In this document: positions 1 through 7,940 of the stretch, one piece after another
Position numbering within the stretch: position 1 is the stretch's first letter
How the letters are laid out: each line of letters begins with the position of its first letter
Assembly (NCBI GenBank): GCA_964355015.1
Contig: CAYHCE010000057.1
Location: 1 to 14,029 of the forward strand
DNA: 14,029 bases
Reading direction: 5' to 3'
Origin: CAYHCE01 sp964355015
GTDB lineage: Bacteria > Cyanobacteriota > Cyanobacteriia > PCC-6307 > Cyanobiaceae
Program-made: the position numbers and the translations under genes
The notes under the pieces: generated by a model
Told to the model about the DNA's origin: nothing
Seen by the model: only the letters and a program-made list of their open reading frames with translations
The model's database searches: none

Positions 1-1883
1 GAGCAGTGCACCCCCTGCCGGCGTAGATCGTTGATCAGCAACTCGCTGATGTCCTGATCGAGCGGGGGTGAGAGATGCTCCTGCCCATCGAACAGGGAAG
101 CCACCTCGCCAGGGACGCAGCCGATCCACCGTGCCAGACACTGCTGAGCTTCGAAACACCGTTCCGCCGTGGAACCCCCCAACAGCTTGAGCCGCAGCCG
201 CCAGCCTGGCAAGACGGCCTGAGCAAGCTCGATGCGGCGCAGGCTGGCCAGCGTTCCCAGCACCACCAGCTGATCGCCGTCGGCCACCACCAGTTCGGGC
301 GGCGGCAACTCGATGGCAGTGGCATGGCGCCGCCGCAGCAGGGAGACGGCGGTGACGCCATAGCCGTTCTCCAATCGAGAAACATTGTGGCCAGAGAGCG
401 TGTCGCCGGCCCTGATCCGATATCGCACCAGCAGCAGGTTGGCGCCTCGCACCTGCAGCACCCCTTCCACCCGTTCCCCGAACGCGGTGGCCACGACGGC
501 ATCGGCCACCAGATCCACGGTGGAGATCACGGACACCCCACCCAGCAGTTCGCCCAGTTGCACGGATGCTTCGACAGCATGGACAAGAATCGCCATTCGC
601 GCCTTCGGCCAGCGCTGCTGAAAGGCCAGGGCACCATGCAGATTGGTGAGCAGGTCAGTGGAGAGCAGCCCAACCGCCGATACAGGGCGGCCATCGAGTG
701 CCTCCAGTGCCGCGTCGAGGTGTTCGTAGACGAGGCTTCCCTTTTCAGGACGCATCGACGGGCCTGCGGGCTGGACGCGCACCACCACCTGCTTCTCGCG
801 CTGCAGGGCCCTGGACACCCGGGAGGCCAGGACCCCACCCTCCACCAGCAGGATCGGCCGCATTCCACGCCACAGCCTGCGTGGGTGTGCGTACCCCAGG
901 CGTTCGCGCAGCAACCGCTCCAGGATGAAGGCCACCAGTGCCGAGGTGATCAGGGTGCCGACCAGCGAATACAGGAGGGTGACGGCGATCAGCCAGCCGC
1001 TCAGGATCTGCAGACCCCTGGCGTCAGCCAGCACCAGATTCACCGGATCGACATATTCCCCCTTCAGCAGAGCGAGGGTCACGAACATGCCCTGCTTCCA
1101 GCCGCCGGCTTTCGAGAACAGGGGGACCCCCAGCACCAGCAGGGCCAGGAGGAAGCCGGCCGCCACCAGCTGCAACGGCGGCCGCTGGCGCCCCCAGAGC
1201 AGCAGCCGCTGCAAGGTGGAGGAGCGCAGGCGCCAAGGCCAGTCACTCCGTCGCTGGTCAGCAGCGGCAGCCTGCTCCTGCGTACGGAACGTTTTGGGGG
1301 TCAACAGGACCGGCAGGGCACCCTCGTGTGCCGCCGGCAGTCGGACCCGTCGCTGATAGCGACGGTCTTCCATGGGGCCTTCGAAGATCTGGTAGCTCTG
1401 GCCATCCGCTTCGAAGCTGGCGGTGGGATGACCCGGGCGCAGCGCCGTGGTGATGGCGCCGGCGCTGAGCAGCAGCGGATCCACCACGGCCATGCCGGGC
1501 AGGTTCTGCTCCACCAGCACGCCAAGACTGGCCTGCTGACTGGAGGAGCGCACCACGATCTCGGCGCTGGCATTGAGAAGCCTGACCTGCAGAGCCGCTT
1601 CGAAATTGGCGGTGCTCTCGGAACTGAGCAGCAGCACGGCCCGTGCCTCTGCCGCCCCCGCCCGCTGCAGCACGTGGGCCAGCCGCATGTCGCCGAGCGT
1701 GAGCTGCGGACTCAGACGGGCCTCCACGGCTGGGGACTGCCAGCTGGGAGGGTGGAGATCAAGGCAGCGAAGCGGCACATCAAAGTCGAGCAGGCGCTGC
1801 AGGCACGTCTGGCCGAGCGAGCCCAGGCAGCACACCAACACCGGTGCATCGGCAGAAAAACTGGAAACGGACCTGGCCGGCAC
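1..1883 (-). CDS. Ion-channel-like protein with two RCK/TrkA-type domains, 3' end outside window
   Basis: I translated this frame by hand because it has no stop inside the window; about 627 residues are visible. The start is GTG at 1881-1883: an in-frame TAG lies only two codons upstream, and AGGAG (1887-1891) sits 3 bases before the GTG. Residues ~13-150 form a TrkA_N-like Rossmann unit with a degenerate glycine motif (CLGSLGQ) and a typical GDMRLAHVLQRAG stretch. Two hydrophobic segments follow at ~234-256 and ~290-322. A second nucleotide-binding-like unit begins near 340 (PILLVEGGVLASRV), then a TrkA_C/RCK_C-like domain at ~470-545 (RIRAGDTLSGHNV). The arrangement resembles CASTOR/POLLUX-type and other cyanobacterial RCK channels. 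It probably sits in the plasma membrane and gates a cation, perhaps K+. The TVGYG filter is absent between the membrane segments, so ion and selectivity are unknown. The family call is fairly sure, the substrate is not. It is divergent from glgP. Confidence 0.8.
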   Translation of the reverse strand, partial: MPARSVSSFSADAPVLVCCLGSLGQTCLQRLLDFDVPLRCLDLHPPSWQSPAVEARLSPQLTLGDMRLAHVLQRAGAAEARAVLLLSSESTANFEAALQVRLLNASAEIVVRSSSQQASLGVLVEQNLPGMAVVDPLLLSAGAITTALRPGHPTASFEADGQSYQIFEGPMEDRRYQRRVRLPAAHEGALPVLLTPKTFRTQEQAAAADQRRSDWPWRLRSSTLQRLLLWGRQRPPLQLVAAGFLLALLVLGVPLFSKAGGWKQGMFVTLALLKGEYVDPVNLVLADARGLQILSGWLIAVTLLYSLVGTLITSALVAFILERLLRERLGYAHPRRLWRGMRPILLVEGGVLASRVSRALQREKQVVVRVQPAGPSMRPEKGSLVYEHLDAALEALDGRPVSAVGLLSTDLLTNLHGALAFQQRWPKARMAILVHAVEASVQLGELLGGVSVISTVDLVADAVVATAFGERVEGVLQVRGANLLLVRYRIRAGDTLSGHNVSRLENGYGVTAVSLLRRRHATAIELPPPELVVADGDQLVVLGTLASLRRIELAQAVLPGWRLRLKLLGGSTAERCFEAQQCLARWIGCVPGEVASLFDGQEHLSPPLDQDISELLINDLRRQGVHC

Positions 1884-1886
1884 AGA

Positions 1887-1891
1887 CTCCT
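1887..1891 (-). promoter_or_regulatory. Ribosome binding site of the RCK channel gene
   Basis: AGGAG on the minus strand lies 3 bases before GTG 1881-1883. It supports that start together with the in-frame TAG just upstream. Most other genes here lack a recognisable site. Confidence 0.55.
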
Positions 1892-1893
1892 AG

Positions 1894-1909
1894 TTCAACA
1901 TTTCAACAT
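1894..1909. repeat. Perfect tandem 8-mer in the channel gene leader
   Basis: Plus strand TTCAACAT occurs twice without a gap (1894-1901 and 1902-1909), which reads ATGTTGAA twice on the minus strand just before the channel gene's AGGAG. Each copy begins an ATG: one opens a four-codon frame ending TGA, the other ATG TTG AAC TAG, whose stop overlaps the ribosome site. Confidence 0.6.
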
Positions 1910-1923
1910 GAAGAACAGCCGAT

Positions 1924-1952
1924 TTGATCGATCTTATTCTTGCCTCTAAAGA
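1924..1952 (+). promoter_or_regulatory. Candidate sigma70-type promoter for glgP
   Basis: TTGATC (1924-1929) and TAAAGA (1947-1952) are separated by 17 bases, each with four matches to the -35 and -10 consensus. This lies in the AT-richer divergent spacer and would leave a leader of about 130 bases before ATG 2088. It is based on pattern alone. Confidence 0.3.
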
Positions 1953-2087
1953 TAGAGCTTAACCGTGGTAGCAGGTGATCCTCGATACATGAGTTGCGGG
2001 TGTTAAGTGATCCAAAGGCCGCTGGGGTGTTGGTCGAACCTTAACCTTCGCATGTTCAGCATGAAGGTACCGCGCTCTCACTCGGCC

Positions 2088-4619
2088 ATGACCGGCACCC
2101 TGCCCCAGTCAGCGGGCTTTCAGCCGCAGGATCTACCTGATCCCTCCAGCTACGGCGATCCTGAGCGCAATGGCCTGACGGCGAAAGACCTGTTCGACGG
2201 AATCACCGAACACCTGTTCTATACGCTGGGCCGGCGCGCGACCGGCGCCAGTCGCCACGACCTCTACATGGCGCTGAGCTACGCGGTGCGGGATCGGCTG
2301 ATGACCCGCCACCTGGCTTACAAGGATGCACTGAGGCTGCAGCAGCCGAAGGCCGTGGCCTACCTCTCGGCGGAGTTCCTGATCGGCCCCCAGCTCGGCA
2401 ACAACCTGCTGATGCTCGGGATTCAGCCGCAGGCGGCCGAGGCCCTGCAGCGCTTCGGCATCCACGACATCGAGGAGATCCTGGCTGAGGAGGAGGAACC
2501 AGGCCTCGGCAACGGTGGCCTCGGCCGCCTCGCCGCCTGCTTCCTGGAATCGCTCGCCACACTCGAAATCCCGGCCACCGGTTATGGCATCCGCTACGAA
2601 TTCGGCATCTTCGATCAGCTGATCGAGCACGGCTGGCAGGTGGAGATCACCGACAAGTGGCTCAAGGGAGGCTGGCCCTGGGAGCTGGTGCAGCCCGACA
2701 AGACCTGCAAGGTGGGGTTCGGCGGCCAGATCGAGACCTACCACGACGATGAGGGGCGCCATCGCGTGAACTGGATTCCGGCCGAGGTCGTCATCGGGAT
2801 CCCCCACGACGTGCCCGTGCTCGGCTACCGGGTGAACACCTGTGACCGGCTGCGCCTCTGGCGCGCCGAGGCCTGGGAGTCGTTTGACTTTCATGCCTTC
2901 AACTCCGGCGACTACTACGGCGCCGTGGAGGAGAAGGTTGGTTCCGAGACCCTCTCGAAGGTGCTCTATCCCAACGATGGCACCGATGCCGGCCGCCGTC
3001 TGCGGCTCAAGCAGCAGGTTTTCTTCGTGAGCTGCTCACTGCAGGACATGCTTCGCAACCTGGACAACCGGGGCATCGGAGTGCAGGAATTCCCCGACCA
3101 CTGGACTGTCCAGCTCAACGACACTCACCCGGCCATCGCCGTCGCCGAGATGATGCGCCTGCTGGTGGACGAACGCCAGCTGGCCTGGGAGCAGGCCTGG
3201 GAGATCACAACCCGTTCCATCGCCTACACCAACCACACCCTGCTGCCGGAGGCACTGGAGAAGTGGGATCTGGGCCTGTTCGGCTCGCTGCTGCCTCGCC
3301 ATCTGCAACTGATCTATGAGATCAATGGCCGCTTCCTGCAGCAGGTGCGCCTGCACTGCCCAGGTGACAACGCGATCCTCCGCCGTCTCTCGATCATCGA
3401 GGAGGACGGCCCCCGGTCCGTCCGGATGGCGAACCTTGCTGTCATCGCCGCCCATCACGTCAACGGTGTGGCGGCATTGCACAGCGATCTGGTCAGGCAG
3501 AACCTGTTCCCTGATTTCGCCAGGCTCTGGCCGCACAAATTCACCACTATCACCAACGGGGTGACGCCCCGTCGCTGGCTGGCCCTGGCGAATCCAGCGC
3601 TGAACGATCTGCTCTGCGAAACGATCGGCGCCGACTGGCCGGCCCGGCCCGATTCCCTGCGGGGATTGGAAACCTTCCAGGACGACCCCGCCTTCCTGGA
3701 GCGCTGGGCGGCCTGCAAGCTGGCCAGCAAGCGCCGTCTGGCGGCGATCATCAATCAGCAGAGCGACCTGCTGGTGGATCCCAACAGCCTGTTTGATATC
3801 CAGGTGAAGCGGATCCACGAATACAAGCGTCAGCATCTCAATGCCCTGCAGGTGATCGCGCAGTACCTGCGCATCAAGCAGGGCTCGACCAGTAACATGG
3901 TGCCGCGCACAGTGATCTTCGGTGGCAAGGCAGCGCCCGGGTACACGATGGCGAAGTTGATCATTCGCTTCATCAACGGTATTGCCGAGGTCGTAAACAG
4001 CGATCCAGATATGCGAGGCCTGCTGAAGGTGATCTTCCTGGCCGACTACAACGTCAAGCTGGGCGAGAAGGTCTATCCGGCCGCCGACCTCTCCGAGCAG
4101 ATCTCAACGGCAGGCCTGGAGGCCTCCGGCACCGGCAACATGAAGTTCACGATGAATGGTGCGCTCACCATCGGCACGCTCGATGGTGCCAACGTGGAGA
4201 TCCGCGAGCAGGTGGGCGCCGATCACTTCTTCCTGTTCGGCAAGACCGCTGAGCAGATTGCCCAGCTGCGTGCACACTACCGCCCCTGGGAGCTGCTTGA
4301 CACCATGCCGCTGGTCAAGGAAGCCTTATCCCTGATCGGAAAGGGCCACTTCAGCAACGGTGACAGCGACCTGTTCAGGCCCCTCGTGCAGAACCTTGTT
4401 GGAAGCGACCCTTACTTCCTGCTGGCCGACTTCCATGACTACCTCGGCAGCCAGGACCTCGTCAGCCGCACCTGGGCCAAGCGGTCCCACTGGAACCGCA
4501 AGTCGCTGCTCAACACGGCCCGCAGCGGCTACTTCTCCTCCGACCGTTCGATCCGTGAGTACGCCGAGATCATCTGGAAGGTGAAACCCCTGAGCATCGA
4601 GATGACCCATGGGGCCTGA
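2088..4619 (+). CDS. glgP: Glycogen phosphorylase
   Basis: This is a GT35 enzyme that releases glucose-1-phosphate from the non-reducing ends of glycogen with phosphate and PLP, in the cytoplasm. The PLP-site signature EASGTGNMKFTMN is intact, with the PLP lysine encoded at 4143-4145. Other family blocks are present in order: RHDLYMALSYAVRDRLM, AYLSAEFLIGPQLGNN, GLGNGGLGRLAACFLESLA, NDTHPAIAVAEMMRLL, HHVNGVAALHSDLV and KRIHEYKRQ. From ATG 2088 the protein has 843 residues, normal for the family. The frame stays open to GTG 2007, with further ATGs at 2052 and 2061, but none has a clear ribosome site; 2088 is chosen because the upstream residues look non-coding and family members start near here. 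It converges with glgX, its functional partner. No frameshift or missing catalytic block was seen. Confidence 0.96.
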   Translation: MTGTLPQSAGFQPQDLPDPSSYGDPERNGLTAKDLFDGITEHLFYTLGRRATGASRHDLYMALSYAVRDRLMTRHLAYKDALRLQQPKAVAYLSAEFLIGPQLGNNLLMLGIQPQAAEALQRFGIHDIEEILAEEEEPGLGNGGLGRLAACFLESLATLEIPATGYGIRYEFGIFDQLIEHGWQVEITDKWLKGGWPWELVQPDKTCKVGFGGQIETYHDDEGRHRVNWIPAEVVIGIPHDVPVLGYRVNTCDRLRLWRAEAWESFDFHAFNSGDYYGAVEEKVGSETLSKVLYPNDGTDAGRRLRLKQQVFFVSCSLQDMLRNLDNRGIGVQEFPDHWTVQLNDTHPAIAVAEMMRLLVDERQLAWEQAWEITTRSIAYTNHTLLPEALEKWDLGLFGSLLPRHLQLIYEINGRFLQQVRLHCPGDNAILRRLSIIEEDGPRSVRMANLAVIAAHHVNGVAALHSDLVRQNLFPDFARLWPHKFTTITNGVTPRRWLALANPALNDLLCETIGADWPARPDSLRGLETFQDDPAFLERWAACKLASKRRLAAIINQQSDLLVDPNSLFDIQVKRIHEYKRQHLNALQVIAQYLRIKQGSTSNMVPRTVIFGGKAAPGYTMAKLIIRFINGIAEVVNSDPDMRGLLKVIFLADYNVKLGEKVYPAADLSEQISTAGLEASGTGNMKFTMNGALTIGTLDGANVEIREQVGADHFFLFGKTAEQIAQLRAHYRPWELLDTMPLVKEALSLIGKGHFSNGDSDLFRPLVQNLVGSDPYFLLADFHDYLGSQDLVSRTWAKRSHWNRKSLLNTARSGYFSSDRSIREYAEIIWKVKPLSIEMTHGA

Positions 4620-4931
4620 GCCCGCGGCTGTCACGTTGTCGTTCTGCCTTCCCTTCGCTGCCTCGCTGATCCCCCACGTCGAGCACCCCCATCGCCTCCT
4701 CGCCCATGCTCGGGATTCTGTCCATCCAGGCCCTTACCGGCAACCGCGAGCTGCCTGCGATCCAGCAGGGCGAGTTGAATTCGCAATCGGTGCTCCGGTG
4801 TTCGGCCTGGAGAGGCTGCATGACCTGGACGCACTCCTGCGCCACCTGAAGACCACAACGCAGGGCTCGGATGGGGATGGTGGGATCATCAGACCCCGAA
4901 AAGCCAAGACCCGCGGAGGAACCAAGCGACT
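4620..4931. other. Unassigned spacer after glgP
   Basis: About 310 bases follow the glgP stop. A 108-codon plus-strand frame (4609-4935) starts inside the glgP 3' end, and a long minus-strand frame also crosses it; neither resembles a known family. Part of it may be eroded sequence upstream of the histidine-phosphatase scrap at 4932, but I could not find that family's N-terminal RHGE motif. No convincing terminator for glgP was found. Confidence 0.4.
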
Positions 4932-5051
4932 GTGATGATCCAGGGAGAGCGTGAACACGGTGGTCGTGTCGCGCTGTGCGCCCATGGCCATGTGTTGCGG
5001 GTGCTTGCCGCCTGTTGGATCGGACTGCCTCCATCCGCTGCTGGAAGGCTA
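4932..5051 (+). pseudogene. C-terminal remnant of a histidine phosphatase (phosphoglycerate mutase-like)
   Basis: Reading from GTG 4932, the frame gives about 40 residues including GRVALCAHGHVLRVLAACW and IGLPPSAAGRL. This closely matches the end of the histidine-phosphatase superfamily: the HGH motif carries the second catalytic histidine, and the LRVLAARWLGLPPSA type stretch follows in family members. The N-terminal RHGE half is absent upstream, and after GRL the similarity stops while the frame runs into the 3' end of glgX (stop 5085-5087). The gene is therefore truncated at both ends and cannot be functional. It probably marks an old deletion between glgP and glgX. A real short protein is very unlikely. 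Confidence 0.7.
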
Positions 5052-5056
5052 AGAAC

Positions 5057-5089
5057 GCTCAGGGCTGAGTGTCCTCACCAACCCTGAGC
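5057..5089. terminator. Nested hairpin overlapping the glgX stop, possible terminator
   Basis: GCTCAGGG (5057-5064) pairs perfectly with CCCTGAGC (5082-5089). Inside the loop, TGAG (5066-5069) pairs with CTCA (5074-5077). The glgX stop codon (5059-5061) is in the outer arm. In the glgX direction the hairpin is followed by GTTCTT rather than a real T-run, so termination is inferred from position and structure only. Confidence 0.4.
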
Positions 5090-7179
5090 AGTACGAACAG
5101 GACCGTCAGCGAGCGGGCAGCAACCTGATAGTGCTGACCCTGAATGACGGGGGCCGCGCTCCATTTTACGATGTCCTGCGGCGAGGTCAGTGACGTATTG
5201 ATCCAGCGCCGCCACTGGGTCATCGGACCATCGGGTTCGGGTAGTGCAAAGCGCAGGGCTTCCCAGTACGCATTGATCATCATGTGGAAGCGGGCATGGC
5301 CGGTGCGGTTGCTGATGCTGATGGCGAGGGATCGAGACGATTCCCCCCAATCGGGTTCGTGTACACCAACCCCATGCCATTCGATCTTGTTTTCTCGCAG
5401 CAGATCATTGAGGTTCAGTGATCGCGCCCCGATCATCACGTCGCTGTGGAAGCGATGGGTGATCAATTCCCTGGTGAATCGATGGATGTCTGCGTGGCGC
5501 TCGAGCAGGCTCCAGTCGAACCAGCTCAGGTCATTGTCCTGACAGTAGGGGTTGTTGTTGCCTCGCTGGCTGCGGCAGACCTCATCCCCCATCGACAGCA
5601 TGGGGGTACCGATCGAGAGCAGCAGAACAGTCAGGAAGTTGCGGATCTGCCTTCGTCGCAGGTCAGTCACATCAGCTTCGTCGCAGGGTCCCTCGCTGCC
5701 ACAGTTCCAGCTGGCGTTGTCATCAGCACCATCGAGATTATTCTCCCCGTTGGCCTCGTTGTGCTTGTGGTTGTAGGCCACCAGATCTGCGAGGGTGAAG
5801 CCATCGTGGCAGGTGATGAAGTTGACGCTCTGTTCCGGCTCCCGCTCCTCATGGCCGTAGATGTCGGGACTGCCGATCAGCCGCAGGGCAGCCTTCGGCA
5901 CCATGCCTGGGTCGCTCTTGAGGAAGCGGCGGATGTCGTCACGGAAGCGGCCGTTCCATTCCTGCCAACTGTCACCGATGAAGCTTCCCACCTGATAGAG
6001 ACCGGCGGCATCCCAGGCCTCGGCGATCAGCTTTGTCCCGGCCAGGACGGGATCCGTCTCGATGTCCCAGAGCACCGGCGGCAGCGGCATCGGATGGCCG
6101 TTCTCGTCGCGTGCAAGAACCGATGCCAGATCGAAGCGGAATCCATCGACATGCATCACCTCAACCCAGTACCGAAGACTGTGGCGGATCAGTCTCCGCA
6201 CGATCGGGTGGTTGGCGTTGAGGGTGTTGCCGGTGCCGCTGTAGTTCCTGTAGAAGGCAGGATCATGCTCAAGCAGGTAGTACCCTTCGTTGGCCAGCCC
6301 GCGAAAACAGAATGTCGGCCCTCTGTGGTCTCCCTCGGCAGTGTGGTTGAACACCACATCGAGGATCACCTCGATGCCGGCCCGATGCAGGGCCTTCACC
6401 ATATCCCGGAATTCATCGAGCGGCCCAAGCGGATCCTGGCGCAGGCTGTAGCCCCGGTGAGGAGCGAACAGGGAAACGGGGGAGTAGCCCCAGTAGTTGG
6501 TTTTTCCGGGCGGCGCATCAAAAGAATCGAACTGGAAGACCGGCAGCAGTTCCACCGCCGTGATCCCGAGGTCCTTGAGATAAGGAATCTTCTCGATCAG
6601 GCCTGCGTAGGTGCCTGCCATCTCCGGCGGCACCCCGGAACTGGGATGGCAGGTGAAGCCCCTCACATGCAACTCGTAGATCACTGTTTCATGGCGCGGC
6701 CTCTGGAGTGGACGATCCTCTTCCCAGTCGTAGGAAAATGGATCGGCGACCACACTCTTCATGGCTGTGGCCAGGCTGCCGCAATGGGACTGCCCTGGCT
6801 GGCGCGTGTAGCCAGGCGGTATGGCCACGGCCAGTCCATAGGGGTCCAGCAAGAGGTTGCCGGAGTCGAATCGCAGACCCCGTTCCGGAGCCCAGGGGCC
6901 GTGGACCCGGTAGCCGTAGATCTGTCCCGCTTCGAGCCCATCCACCTGGCAGTGCCAGTAGTGGTAGGTGCGGTGCCGGCCAGGATCGAGTTCGAGGCAG
7001 AGTGAGGGCTCTGGGTCGTCCTCCCGGTCGAACAGCAGCAAATCAACCCTGGTCGCGTATTTCGTGTACAGGTTGAAGTTGACCCCAGTCGGCGTCACCA
7101 TGGCTCCTAGGTGACGCGGATGACCTCGCCGGAGGATGGATGCATCGATCGAGATGGTCATGACGGCCCTGCTCCGCAC
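5059..7179 (-). CDS. glgX: Glycogen debranching enzyme, isoamylase type (GH13)
   Basis: This cytoplasmic enzyme hydrolyses alpha-1,6 branches of glycogen after phosphorylase trimming. An N-terminal CBM48-like domain (~20-130) precedes the GH13 barrel. The four GH13 regions are intact: DVVFNHT; GFRFDLASVL with nucleophile Asp350; LIAEAWD with acid/base Glu387; and FITCHDG with Asp459. At 706 residues the length fits GlgX/TreX-type enzymes. The start GTG 7177-7179 is chosen because GAGGA lies 7 bases upstream on the minus strand; ATG at 7159-7161 is the alternative. It converges with glgP. Upstream lie roughly 300 bases of AT-richer DNA with a strong palindrome at 7405-7429, a possible operator. 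Substrate preference (limit dextrin versus amylopectin-like chains) cannot be told from the sequence. Confidence 0.95.
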   Translation of the reverse strand: MRSRAVMTISIDASILRRGHPRHLGAMVTPTGVNFNLYTKYATRVDLLLFDREDDPEPSLCLELDPGRHRTYHYWHCQVDGLEAGQIYGYRVHGPWAPERGLRFDSGNLLLDPYGLAVAIPPGYTRQPGQSHCGSLATAMKSVVADPFSYDWEEDRPLQRPRHETVIYELHVRGFTCHPSSGVPPEMAGTYAGLIEKIPYLKDLGITAVELLPVFQFDSFDAPPGKTNYWGYSPVSLFAPHRGYSLRQDPLGPLDEFRDMVKALHRAGIEVILDVVFNHTAEGDHRGPTFCFRGLANEGYYLLEHDPAFYRNYSGTGNTLNANHPIVRRLIRHSLRYWVEVMHVDGFRFDLASVLARDENGHPMPLPPVLWDIETDPVLAGTKLIAEAWDAAGLYQVGSFIGDSWQEWNGRFRDDIRRFLKSDPGMVPKAALRLIGSPDIYGHEEREPEQSVNFITCHDGFTLADLVAYNHKHNEANGENNLDGADDNASWNCGSEGPCDEADVTDLRRRQIRNFLTVLLLSIGTPMLSMGDEVCRSQRGNNNPYCQDNDLSWFDWSLLERHADIHRFTRELITHRFHSDVMIGARSLNLNDLLRENKIEWHGVGVHEPDWGESSRSLAISISNRTGHARFHMMINAYWEALRFALPEPDGPMTQWRRWINTSLTSPQDIVKWSAAPVIQGQHYQVAARSLTVLFVLLRVGEDTQP

Positions 7180-7488
7180 CGGTATTCCTCACTCATCCTG
7201 GCCACACGAGGCCGCCACGCATGCTGATGGAGTCGTTGATGAAACCAATCCGCGAGATCTCTTGCGCCAGCCGCTTCTTGACCAGATTCGGCTAGAACGT
7301 GGATCGCCGCGGATCCTCCCCATTGTCCAGCTCAATGATCCAGGGGAATGGTTGTTGTCCCATATCTGTTCAACGACTCTCAGAGAAACCACTGGAGCCG
7401 ACTCCAGGAATGAGAATATTACATTCCTGAACTGGAACTCTACCTCCACTTCAGTCATATTCACTTTGATGATGACTGCATCCTGAGT
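7180..7488 (-). promoter_or_regulatory. glgX upstream region, no gene
   Basis: About 310 bases between glgX and the transposase relic. The part from ~7360 to 7480 is clearly AT-richer than its surroundings and holds two overlapping inverted repeats: CTGGAG (7392-7397) with CTCCAG (7402-7407), and CAGGAATG (7405-7412) with CATTCCTG (7422-7429). A minus-strand frame just upstream of glgX (reading KKRLAQEISRIGF) looks protein-like but was not recognised and has a stop close upstream. The glgX promoter is expected here, but I cannot place it. Confidence 0.45.
7405..7429. promoter_or_regulatory. Interrupted palindrome upstream of glgX, candidate operator
   Basis: Perfect 8-base arms, CAGGAATG and CATTCCTG, flank a 9-base AT-rich centre (AGAATATTA). 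The size suits a dimeric regulator, and the site lies about 225 bases upstream of the glgX start. A link to the transposase relic that ends near 7489 is a second possibility. No regulator can be named. Confidence 0.4.
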
Positions 7489-7935
7489 CGAGGCTAAGGC
7501 CTGCAGCAGGGTGCAATCCACCGAGAAGTGCTCGCCGCTGAGCAGCGGTTTCAGCTCCGGTGCCCATCAGCTTCTCCAGGAAGCGGGCGATCACGTCCCC
7601 GTTGTGAAGCCGATCCCGGTTCTGGTGCCTTCGGCACGCACGGCCTGCGGCCTCGGTAGGGGGAATATGGTGCGATGCCAGATCAGATCATCCGGACGGA
7701 GATCCACGAACCAGCGGAACAACAGGTTGCAGTGAAGCTGCTCCAGCAGTAGCGGCTGAGGAGGAATCAACGGCCGACCATCCGCAGGGTAGAGCTGGCA
7801 GATGGTGGAACTGAGCCGATCAAGCGCCTGATCAGCCGGCTTCCGGATCCGCAGCAGCGGGTGGTAGGTGTGGGTCCGCTCCTCGCTCGCGACGAAGGAC
7901 AACAAGGTGCTACGGCACTGCTGCTGACCTCTCAG
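7489..7935 (-). pseudogene. Decayed IS5-type (DDE) transposase
   Basis: Fragments of one transposase follow each other on the minus strand in shifted frames. The N-terminal part (LRGQQQ..., then LLSFVASEERT and HPLLRIRK) starts at 7935 with CTG where relatives have ATG. It continues through GRPLIPPQPLLL and EQLHCNLLFRWFV, where about 20 residues expected between these motifs (the LYSIRSERLLM-type block) are missing. After HRTIF about 40 extra bases intervene, then another frame gives QNRDRLHNGDVIARFLEKLM, and after a further shift PELKPLLSGEHFSVD and TLLQALAS. The DDE catalytic core beyond this is absent. Lost start, internal deletion, at least two frameshifts and 3' truncation make it a relic. 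Clear terminal inverted repeats were not found. Confidence 0.8.
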
Positions 7936-7940
7936 CCCGG

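Noticed and set aside
75..1949. A 624-codon plus-strand open frame antisense to the channel gene
   Set aside because: Its composition (Gln, His, Gly, Arg runs) is that of an antisense shadow, it resembles no family, and the minus strand gives clear TrkA/RCK motifs with a ribosome site.
4609..4935. A 108-codon plus-strand frame overlapping the glgP stop
   Set aside because: No family resemblance, no ribosome site, and low-complexity Pro/Arg/His composition; treated as spacer.
5446..7005. A 519-codon plus-strand frame antisense to glgX
   Set aside because: It mirrors the GH13 coding frame of glgX, whose catalytic motifs are all intact; no independent motif is seen.
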